Assembly: GCA_030613705.1 (NCBI GenBank)
Contig: JAUWLJ010000188.1
Span: forward strand, 1 to 5,241
Length of the DNA stretch: 5,241 nucleotides
DNA from: Chloroflexota bacterium
Lineage (GTDB): Bacteria; Chloroflexota; Anaerolineae; Anaerolineales; UBA4823
Reading direction: 5' to 3'
Both the position numbers and the translations under genes were made by a program. The notes under the pieces were generated by a model, which searched no databases, was not told the origin of the DNA, and saw only the letters and a program-made list of their open reading frames with translations. Shown here one piece after another: positions 1-4,873 of this stretch. Within the stretch, counting starts at the first letter, position 1. Each line of letters opens with the position of its first letter.

Positions 1-65
1 GCGATGAGCAGCAAGACCACAGTGACAATATCTATAATAGTAAGTAAACGGGGTTTTGAATCCAT
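1..65 (-). CDS. ccmC: Probable haem exporter subunit CcmC, N-terminal fragment
   Basis: Only the first 21 complete codons are in the window; the gene continues past the left edge. Translation from the ATG at 65-63 begins MDSKPRLLTIIDIVTVVLLL: a short polar, basic N-terminus followed at once by the start of a hydrophobic helix. CcmC is a multi-spanning membrane protein that binds haem and passes it to CcmE, working with CcmA and CcmB. The identification rests on the position directly after ccmA-ccmB on the same strand, where ccmC is the usual next gene, and on a start compatible with a first membrane helix. No diagnostic CcmC residue (tryptophan-rich WWD-like motif, haem-ligand histidines) is visible. 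A good GGAG ribosome binding site lies 7 bases upstream. It is separated from ccmB by 219 bases, most of it a MITE-like element, so it may be less tightly coupled to ccmB than usual. Confidence 0.62.
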   Translation of the reverse strand, partial: MDSKPRLLTIIDIVTVVLLLI

Positions 66-72
66 AATTCAA

Positions 73-76
73 CTCC
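73..76 (-). promoter_or_regulatory. Ribosome binding site of ccmC
   Basis: The minus strand reads GGAG, then 7 bases (TTGAATT), then the ATG at 65. This is a good Shine-Dalgarno match at good spacing and the clearest one in the window. It fixes the ccmC start and shows that the MITE-like element beginning at 90 stopped short of the translation signal. Confidence 0.7.
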
Positions 77-89
77 AAATGAATAATTT

Positions 90-105
90 TAGGAGTTACG
101 CAGTT
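90..105 (+). repeat. Left terminal inverted repeat of the MITE-like element
   Basis: Reads taggagttacgcagtt and matches the reverse complement of 242-257 at 14 of 16 positions; mismatches are G/C at position 6 and G/A at position 14. The similarity may extend a few AT-rich bases outward (82-89), but the adjacent AATTT repeat suggests that the end is at 90. Confidence 0.6.
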
Positions 106-154
106 CGTGTCATTTGTTTACTCTTGCGTTCTTTGCTAGGCGAGGAGCTTGCGA

Positions 155-206
155 CGAGAAATCCCTGAAAAGACCGCTTGCAAGACACCTATTTAGGGAT
201 TTCTCG
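155..206. other. Internal hairpin of the MITE-like element
   Basis: The arm cgagaaatccct (155-166) is perfectly complementary to agggatttctcg (195-206), with a 28-base loop that itself contains the palindrome cttgcaag (177-184). In the ccmB-ccmC transcript this would fold into a stable stem-loop. Neither strand has a T run directly after the stem, so it does not look like an intrinsic terminator. It could still affect mRNA processing or stability between the two genes. Confidence 0.6.
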
Positions 207-241
207 CTCCTTTTGTCGCTCGAAATGACATTTAAACTACC

Positions 242-257
242 AATTGCGTAAGTCCTA
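242..257 (-). repeat. Right terminal inverted repeat of the MITE-like element
   Basis: Plus strand aattgcgtaagtccta, the imperfect inverse of 90-105. It is followed immediately by AATTT (258-262), the same five bases that precede the left repeat. Confidence 0.6.
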
Positions 258-284
258 AATTTAATAGACAACCAGGGAGGCTGG

Positions 285-1028
285 TTATTCTTCAACAACA
301 TAATCAAAGACCATGAATGCAACTGCAGAGAATATTATATCGTAGGCTATCAGCAAGTTAATCCAGGGCCGGATAACCTCCATTTCACTCCCATCCAGGA
401 AACCGGTGCTGGCTTTGACCGCCGCCAGTATGACCGGCAGCACCACCGGGAACAGCAATATCGGCAAAAGGATGTCGCGCGTACGGGCTTGCACTGCCAT
501 GGCTGCCAGCAATGTTCCCACAGCAACGTAACCGATTGATCCCAACAAGATCACCAACAGCAGCCCTGGATTGAACAGGTTGACGTTGTATAACAAACTG
601 TAGATTGGCAAAACGATGAACTCGACCATCAGCATGAAAACCAAATTGCCCAGTGCTTTACCAAAGTAAATCGCGCTGCGGTCGACGGGCGCCAGCAGCA
701 AGCCATCCAAACAGCCGCGATCTTTTTCGATCGCCATCGATCGGTTGAGACCCAAGGTCCCGGCAAAAACGAAAATCACCCACAACACCCCAGCAGTGAT
801 CGTGGGTTCTCGCCGCGTGGCGGGATCGAGGTCCAGCGCAAAATTGAAGATCAGAATCACCAGCAAGGCAAAGATCAGCATCGCAGAAAGCAGTTCCCGG
901 CTGCGAATTTCTGCAGAGAGGTCTTTCCAAACCACGGCCCCCATAGCGCGCAAGAAACCGACCGCCTTACTGTCAGCGGGGATCCCTTGTTTTTCAGGTA
1001 GATAAGATGATTCGCGTTCGATAGTCAT
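285..1028 (-). CDS. ccmB: Haem exporter permease CcmB
   Basis: A 247-residue integral membrane protein, the permease partner of CcmA in the System I cytochrome c maturation ABC transporter, acting with CcmC in loading haem onto CcmE. Six hydrophobic helices are visible at about 47-65, 77-95, 125-147, 154-178, 186-205 and 222-243. Family-typical stretches are WKDLSAEIRSRE (34-45) before helix 1, AGVLWVIFVFAGTLGLNRS (79-97) in helix 2, and the loop EKDRGCLDGLLLAPVDRSA (101-119) with the GKALGN segment after it. At 247 residues it is a little longer than the usual roughly 220, owing to a polar N-terminal extension of about 28 residues; a later start at Met29 is possible. The chosen ATG overlaps the ccmA stop as ATGA, a 4-base overlap typical of translational coupling. 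The stop is followed by 27 bases and then the MITE-like element. Confidence 0.95.
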   Translation of the reverse strand: MTIERESSYLPEKQGIPADSKAVGFLRAMGAVVWKDLSAEIRSRELLSAMLIFALLVILIFNFALDLDPATRREPTITAGVLWVIFVFAGTLGLNRSMAIEKDRGCLDGLLLAPVDRSAIYFGKALGNLVFMLMVEFIVLPIYSLLYNVNLFNPGLLLVILLGSIGYVAVGTLLAAMAVQARTRDILLPILLFPVVLPVILAAVKASTGFLDGSEMEVIRPWINLLIAYDIIFSAVAFMVFDYVVEE

Positions 1029-1726
1029 GCTTCTTGGAGCGCCTGGCGATAAAACGCCAACAGGTTATTCGGCTCGATCTCATCACGTTTTACAGAGGCA
1101 GTGATCACACCCCGCGAGATGACATCGAAACGAGAAGCCAGGTCTGCGGCTCGCGCCAGGTCATGCGAGGTCATGACCACTGTGCGTCCGCGCGCAGCCA
1201 CTTCTCTCAGCACAGTATCCAACATGGCACTCGCATCCTGGTCCAATCCGGTGTGGGGTTCATCAAACAACATCACATCTGGATCATGCAGCACTGCTCG
1301 CCCGATCGCCAGACGCTGCTGCATGCCACGTGAATAAGTGCGCACTAAATCACGGCGGCGAGGGGTCAATCCGACCAGCTCCAAAACCTCTGCCACCCGC
1401 GACCGCAGGTCCCGGACTCCATACATCCGCCCATAGAAGCGCAGATTTTCCTCCGCGGTCAGATCACCATACAAAAGTGGTTGATGTGAGACTACGCCTA
1501 GCCGCCGGCGAACTGCTGAAGCCTGGTCAGGAAGGCGGTAACCAGCGATATTCACCCCGCCCATCGTTGGGCGGGAAAGAGAGGCCAGGATTCTCAAAAA
1601 CGTGGTCTTGCCAGCGCCATTCGGCCCGAGCAAGGCAACAAACTCGCCCTGATCAGCCTGAAAATCCATCCCGCGCAGTACGGTCTTCAAGCCAAAGCGC
1701 TTAACCAGTTTACGCACTTTAATCAT
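1025..1726 (-). CDS. ccmA: Haem exporter ATP-binding protein CcmA
   Basis: A 233-residue cytoplasmic ABC ATPase that, with CcmB, drives release of holo-CcmE in System I cytochrome c maturation. All nucleotide-binding motifs are present: Walker A GPNGAGKTT (34-42), Q-loop Gln82 in VSHQP, signature YSRGMQQR (131-138; SRGMQ replaces the generic LSGGQ and is common in CcmA), Walker B VMLFDEP (151-157) with catalytic Glu156, D-loop around GLD (160-162) and H-loop His188 in TSHD. Length and motif spacing are normal for an intact enzyme. The start is the ATG at 1726. No Shine-Dalgarno sequence is visible (upstream CTTGCTCTGTAATC), which fits the idea that the inserted cassette just upstream replaced the native leader. 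It overlaps ccmB by 4 bases. General ABC ATPases share these motifs; the CcmA call depends on the adjacent CcmB and on sequence style. Confidence 0.95.
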   Translation of the reverse strand: MIKVRKLVKRFGLKTVLRGMDFQADQGEFVALLGPNGAGKTTFLRILASLSRPTMGGVNIAGYRLPDQASAVRRRLGVVSHQPLLYGDLTAEENLRFYGRMYGVRDLRSRVAEVLELVGLTPRRRDLVRTYSRGMQQRLAIGRAVLHDPDVMLFDEPHTGLDQDASAMLDTVLREVAARGRTVVMTSHDLARAADLASRFDVISRGVITASVKRDEIEPNNLLAFYRQALQEA

Positions 1727-1739
1727 GATTACAGAGCAA

Positions 1740-1779
1740 GGGTGCAGGAGTGCACGGGTGCAAGGGTGCTTGGGAGCTG
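1740..1779 (+). repeat. Octamer array, left flank of the IVP cassette
   Basis: Five adjoining 8-base units on the plus strand: GGGTGCAG, GAGTGCAC, GGGTGCAA, GGGTGCTT, GGGAGCTG, followed by GGGG. GCAAGGGTGC occurs exactly twice (1736-1745 and 1760-1769). The units read towards the IVP gene, and the same two unit types recur in inverted orientation on its other side. The rest of the gap between the IVP and ccmA genes (1780-1840) shows nothing recognisable. Confidence 0.6.
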
Positions 1780-1840
1780 GGGAAAATCAGAGCAGGTCGA
1801 TAACATCAGCATGTCCATCAGCAATCGAGTATTAGTTCTC

Positions 1841-2221
1841 TCAACGAGGTAAAATCCAAGGTGTGGGATTGATAATCATTTTGACCAATTTACCAATAAC
1901 ATGATCATAGGTTTTTCGTAATTCTTTCATAACCTCTACAGTAAGGTATTCACATTCATAAGCAAACTCGAGCCATGTTTGGGCTTCCGCAGCCTCTGCC
2001 TCAGCATCGGATAACTTACTGACAAAGGCAGCCTCGTATCTTCTTTTACGCCAGCCTTCTGCGATATTTGCACAAACGGAACGGGATGATCGACGGATCT
2101 GATCTGTCAGAGAACAAGTTTCTTCTTTTGGAAATTGCTTTGATAATTCAAATATACGCATTGCTGATTCGAATGCCAATTTGTATACGTCTAAATCTAA
2201 ATGGCTTTGAATTCTACTCAT
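1841..2221 (-). CDS. Four-helix-bundle protein, S23/23S rRNA intervening-sequence (IVP) family
   Basis: A 126-residue soluble protein counted from the ATG at 2221; an in-frame TTG four codons earlier is a less likely start. A weak GGA lies 7 bases upstream of the ATG. The family hallmark is QIRRSSRSVCANIAEGW (41-57), preceded by helix 1 with LDLDVYKLAFESAMRIFEL (8-26) and FPKEE, and followed by an Ala/Glu-rich helix (about 62-90) and a fourth helix (about 93-115). The family was first described from proteins encoded in intervening sequences of 23S rRNA and includes the Avd accessory proteins of diversity-generating retroelements. Here it stands alone, with no rRNA and no reverse transcriptase nearby. 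Its cellular role is unknown. It is co-oriented with the ccm genes and probably co-transcribed, but its placement between octamer arrays and its more AT-rich look suggest a later arrival. The family call is firm; the function is not. Confidence 0.85.
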   Translation of the reverse strand: MSRIQSHLDLDVYKLAFESAMRIFELSKQFPKEETCSLTDQIRRSSRSVCANIAEGWRKRRYEAAFVSKLSDAEAEAAEAQTWLEFAYECEYLTVEVMKELRKTYDHVIGKLVKMIINPTPWILPR

Positions 2222-2267
2222 GCTGTTGTCCAATTCTTTACAAATTCTTTGAACAATAAAGCCAATC

Positions 2268-2291
2268 TTGCACCCTAGCTCCCTAGCTTTT
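2268..2291 (-). repeat. Octamer array, right flank of the IVP cassette
   Basis: The minus strand reads AAAAGCTA (2291-2284), GGGAGCTA (2283-2276), GGGTGCAA (2275-2268). The last two are full matches to unit types in the left array (GGGTGCAA exact, GGGAGCTG with one change). The array encodes the terminal residues and TAG stop of the upstream cytochrome gene. Confidence 0.55.
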
Positions 2292-4233
2292 CTTTGATTT
2301 TAGACTTAAGCTCTGCCCGCCGTTTGAGGTATGCATCCTTGGGAAGCTCGCCCGCCTGATATTGATCGTCAAGGGCCAGGATGGCGTCAAGCGATGTGTC
2401 CACATCCTCTCCATCTTGCTCTGCCAGCGTTTCCTCATCCGGATCTAAACCCTCTTGATCCGTTCTACCATTGCGCGCACGCATGTAAAGCCATCCACCA
2501 GCAAGGATTAAAGCAACCCCAAAAGCTAACAGCCCGATAATCAGATCTTTACTTGAACCAAGTGCTAATCCCACTCCACTGGTTTGGGGACGCCCAGAAA
2601 TTGAAATCACAAAGTTAGAACCTGCCTCGATGAGGTCGCTGGAATACATATGGTAGGCGCTCCCCTGCACATCGCGTGTACCCATATCATTGAGCTGCTC
2701 GCCTGTAATTCTGATCCCATCTTCCGGCAGGAGGATGATAACAGCATTGACCGGCAGGTTAATAGGCTGGCTGAAATTCAGCTTGTTCTTATACGGTAGA
2801 TCATATGAATAAATTACCTGGTGTTGACCTGCACCGGGCCTGACAACCGAATAATCGCCGAATCCATCAGCCTGCTCAACATAGCGTTCTCCAACAGCCC
2901 CATCTTGAAATTGCAGATTGGTTGCTCCACCCGGTAATGAGTAAGATAAGACAGGCTGCCCTTCTTCGGAAGCCACCACAGTTTGATCGCCTGAATTGGA
3001 GATGATGTACATCTCGACGACCCTCAACGTATCGGGCTCGATATATTCAAATAACAAGTGTAAACGGTCGATCGATAATTGAGAAGTATCGCTAGTGGAT
3101 TCATAAAATGGGATGATCAACACCATGTTTGTATTTTCCGGGTCAACCACGACGATATCGGAATTGTATACGACGTTACCATATTCCACACTGGCAAGAA
3201 AAGCGCGCCCCTGCAGCATGGGGACATCTTCAAATGAAAAAATGCCATCTGGTTCAACGGGAGTATCTGCGGTGTAAGTTTGCTGCATCTGATCGAACCC
3301 ATACAAAGTAACTGATAAATCTGCCGGGATCTGACCGCCAGAGACGCTGATCACCTGACCATCAATACGACCGGTTCCCGCCACACTTTCAGCCGTTGGT
3401 GAGGCTTGTGTGGTTTCGCTGGCTTCAATAGTAGCAGGTGTGGGGGTTTCTGGTGTATCGCTAACTGCGATCTGAGAAGCGAAGGTCAGCGAACGAAGAT
3501 ATGCGCTCAAAGCCCAACGCTCCTCTGTGGACAATTGCTCTGCGAAAGCCGGCATATCTGGCGCTTTTCCCTCACTGATCGCTTGAAAGAGCTGCTCAGC
3601 AGAATAATCCGCCATCAGTTCCTGGTCAGTGAAGACCGTTGGGGGCTCCGAAAGAGCCGCGGCCTCCAGGCCTTTACCATCACCACCTTCGCCATGACAT
3701 GAGGCACAGTTACCCTGGTAAAGCGATTCCCCCTGGAGAAGTCTTTGGGGAGAATTGCTCAGCGAATAAAGATATGCGACCACATCCCAACGCTGGCGAT
3801 CAGTTAAGCTGCTAAACGGCGGCATACGGCGTTCCAGGTTGCCTTGTGTGACAACTGCATACCATTCAGCCGGGGAGGATAACCGGGCTACTGCATCCGT
3901 ACCCAGCGCGGGCGCGGCAACTGGCAGCTGCCCTGCCATCGATCCATCGCCCAGACCTGAAACCCCGTGGCATGGGGCACATTTCTCCACATAGATCGCG
4001 CGGCCTGCAGATGGGTCAGGACGAACAATCGGATAGAGAGGGCCGCTGAGCGGGGGTTGGGTAGGTTCCTCAAATGGCACCTCAGCACCTGGGGGGGGCG
4101 TGATATCTTCTGCCAGTGAAAACGAGCAGGCAGTTAATACCAACAGGAAAAAAACTGGGATAAAGATGATTTTTATAGCAGGAAGACGAGAATAGTAAGG
4201 GATTCTGATTTGGTTTTGATCCATTCGGTACAT
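2275..4233 (-). CDS. Di-haem cytochrome c lipoprotein with beta-rich region, TM helix and SHOCT-like tail
   Basis: A 652-residue exported electron-transfer protein, numbered from the ATG at 4233. A signal peptide ends in the lipobox LTAC (Cys36). Two class I cytochrome c domains follow: CAPCH (85-89) with likely Met ligand at 137 (RRMPPF), and CASCH (176-180) with likely Met ligand at 227 (PDMPAF). Then come a Thr/Pro/Ser linker (about 258-285), a beta-strand-rich region that may start with a carboxypeptidase-regulatory-like fold (GRIDGQV, 288 onwards) and runs to about 550, a membrane helix (563-585) and a charged tail ending in a SHOCT-like hairpin (about 613-650, AGELPKDAYLKRRAEL). The N-terminus is therefore lipid-anchored outside and the tail is probably cytoplasmic. 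The start is uncertain: GGTGAT abuts this ATG, and another ATG lies at 4224; both keep the lipobox. The gene follows the zinc-ribbon gene after 17 bases. Its last codons (LGS, stop) lie in a repeat array. Partner and reaction are unknown. Confidence 0.88.
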   Translation of the reverse strand: MYRMDQNQIRIPYYSRLPAIKIIFIPVFFLLVLTACSFSLAEDITPPPGAEVPFEEPTQPPLSGPLYPIVRPDPSAGRAIYVEKCAPCHGVSGLGDGSMAGQLPVAAPALGTDAVARLSSPAEWYAVVTQGNLERRMPPFSSLTDRQRWDVVAYLYSLSNSPQRLLQGESLYQGNCASCHGEGGDGKGLEAAALSEPPTVFTDQELMADYSAEQLFQAISEGKAPDMPAFAEQLSTEERWALSAYLRSLTFASQIAVSDTPETPTPATIEASETTQASPTAESVAGTGRIDGQVISVSGGQIPADLSVTLYGFDQMQQTYTADTPVEPDGIFSFEDVPMLQGRAFLASVEYGNVVYNSDIVVVDPENTNMVLIIPFYESTSDTSQLSIDRLHLLFEYIEPDTLRVVEMYIISNSGDQTVVASEEGQPVLSYSLPGGATNLQFQDGAVGERYVEQADGFGDYSVVRPGAGQHQVIYSYDLPYKNKLNFSQPINLPVNAVIILLPEDGIRITGEQLNDMGTRDVQGSAYHMYSSDLIEAGSNFVISISGRPQTSGVGLALGSSKDLIIGLLAFGVALILAGGWLYMRARNGRTDQEGLDPDEETLAEQDGEDVDTSLDAILALDDQYQAGELPKDAYLKRRAELKSKIKEKLGS

Positions 4234-4239
4234 ATCACC
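4234..4239 (-). promoter_or_regulatory. Possible ribosome binding site of the cytochrome gene
   Basis: The minus strand reads GGTGAT directly before the ATG at 4233. It matches the downstream half of the extended Shine-Dalgarno sequence (GGAGGTGAT), putting its GG pair 4 bases from this ATG and 13 from the alternative ATG at 4224. The nearer start is preferred, though its spacing is short. Confidence 0.35.
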
Positions 4240-4250
4240 AACAAGCAATT

Positions 4251-4820
4251 TTATTTTGATCTTACGCCTTCTGCGAGATCATTCCCGCACTTGGGGCAAA
4301 AACGATCGGACTTCTGCACCGGACGACCACATTGCGGACAAAATCCAGCAGATTTATCTTGCCTGGCACGTCGTCTGGCAGCGAGCTGTATTTCAACCAC
4401 GTCATCCGCATCAACCATTACAGCGTGTGGTTGCTGAGCGACCACTGCCTCCCCCCGGTCAGCAGTGGCAGTGCGGCGTTCAGCAACCGCCGCCTCAATC
4501 CGCAGTTCAATATCAGCATCACTTATCTCCCCGTCAAATTCATCTAACTTTCGCAGGGTTTCCGCCCCCTGCTTAAGTAATCGCTCCCGTTGACCCGGAT
4601 AATCCTTTTGAGGGATCTTACCCAAGGCATTATCAAAATCCAGTTCTTCGAGAGCTGTCAGCATTCGATCGCGTTCCGCCAAAAGAGTCGACAATTCATG
4701 TTCCTTCAGGTCTTCTTCTGGCGTTACCGCGACCGTCTTCCGGTCGAGCAATGGTTTAGCGATAAATAAACTGATCAGGACTAACAAGGCGAGCAGGAGA
4801 AATATTGAGCCAATATCCAT
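4251..4820 (-). CDS. CcmI-like membrane protein with C-terminal zinc ribbon
   Basis: A 189-residue protein. One N-terminal membrane helix (about 4-25) is followed by KPLLDRK, so by the positive-inside rule the rest lies in the cytoplasm. A charged helical, probably coiled-coil region (37-96) contains ERDRMLTALEELDFDNALGK and DYPGQRERLL, resembling the leucine-zipper-like loop near the N-terminus of CcmI/CycH. A less ordered, Ala/Glu-rich stretch leads to a zinc ribbon with CPQC at 161-164 and CPKC at 175-178, followed by ten residues. CcmI in Proteobacteria chaperones apocytochrome c with a periplasmic TPR domain; no TPR is present here, so the role is inferred from the N-terminal resemblance and operon position only. 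The start is the ATG at 4820, with only a weak AAAGAA upstream. It lies 53 bases after the thioredoxin gene and 17 before the cytochrome gene. It could equally be a general zinc-ribbon membrane protein. Confidence 0.8.
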   Translation of the reverse strand: MDIGSIFLLLALLVLISLFIAKPLLDRKTVAVTPEEDLKEHELSTLLAERDRMLTALEELDFDNALGKIPQKDYPGQRERLLKQGAETLRKLDEFDGEISDADIELRIEAAVAERRTATADRGEAVVAQQPHAVMVDADDVVEIQLAARRRARQDKSAGFCPQCGRPVQKSDRFCPKCGNDLAEGVRSK

Positions 4821-4873
4821 GATGATAGATTCTTTTTCGTGTCAGGCCGCTAATAGTTTGATGTTCCAGAAAT

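Larger units (their letters stand above)
90..257. mobile_element. MITE-like non-coding element between ccmB and ccmC
   Basis: A 168-bp segment bounded by terminal inverted repeats: the left end reads taggagttacgcagtt (90-105) and the reverse complement of the right end (242-257) reads taggacttacgcaatt, 14 of 16 bases identical. The direct repeat AATTT abuts both ends (85-89 and 258-262), as expected for a 5-bp target duplication, although in AT-rich flanks this could be chance. Inside, TGTCATTT (108-115) pairs with AAATGACA (223-230), and a 12-bp perfect stem (155-166 with 195-206) forms the core. There is no transposase frame. Outside the element, ccmB and ccmC would be only about 45-50 bases apart. 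Known facts: such elements are mobilised in trans by a transposase recognising the same ends. I cannot name the parent IS family. Confidence 0.6.
1740..2291 (-). mobile_element. Putative IVP (four-helix-bundle) cassette inserted in the ccm operon
   Basis: The unit consists of the single IVP gene and its flanking octamer arrays. Reading inward, the left end on the plus strand gives GGGTGCAA GGGTGCTT GGGAGCTG and the right end on the minus strand gives AAAAGCTA GGGAGCTA GGGTGCAA, so the same unit types bound the gene in inverted orientation. The gene has no known role in cytochrome maturation, looks richer in A+T than the genes on both sides and splits the cytochrome gene from ccmA. There is no transposase or recombinase inside and no clear target duplication. 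Mobility is therefore inferred, and the exact ends are uncertain by several bases. Confidence 0.4.

Noticed and set aside
155..206. Intrinsic terminator between ccmB and ccmC
   Set aside because: The stem is good but the loop is long and no T run follows on either strand.
110..322. Minus-strand 70-codon open frame across the ccmB-ccmC gap
   Set aside because: It runs through the MITE-like inverted repeats and into the 3' end of ccmB in another frame; composition is not protein-like and no family is recognisable.
1330..1704. Plus-strand 124-codon open frame opposite ccmA
   Set aside because: It lies wholly antisense to a fully motif-supported ATPase; its Pro/Arg/Ser-rich translation is typical of a shadow frame.
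1740..1779. CRISPR array
   Set aside because: Units are 8 bases and contiguous with no spacers.
1841..2221. Diversity-generating retroelement accessory (Avd) interpretation
   Set aside because: The protein family is related, but no reverse transcriptase, template repeat or variable repeat was seen in the window.
2237..2265. Possible promoter for the IVP gene (TTGGCT, 17 bases, TGTAAA on the minus strand)
   Set aside because: Both boxes match consensus at only 4 of 6 positions, and the start codon would follow about 15 bases after the -10 box, leaving almost no leader.
4256..4576. Plus-strand open frames opposite the zinc-ribbon gene
   Set aside because: Antisense shadows rich in His, Gln and Pro, with no recognisable domain; the minus-strand gene has a clear membrane helix and zinc ribbon.
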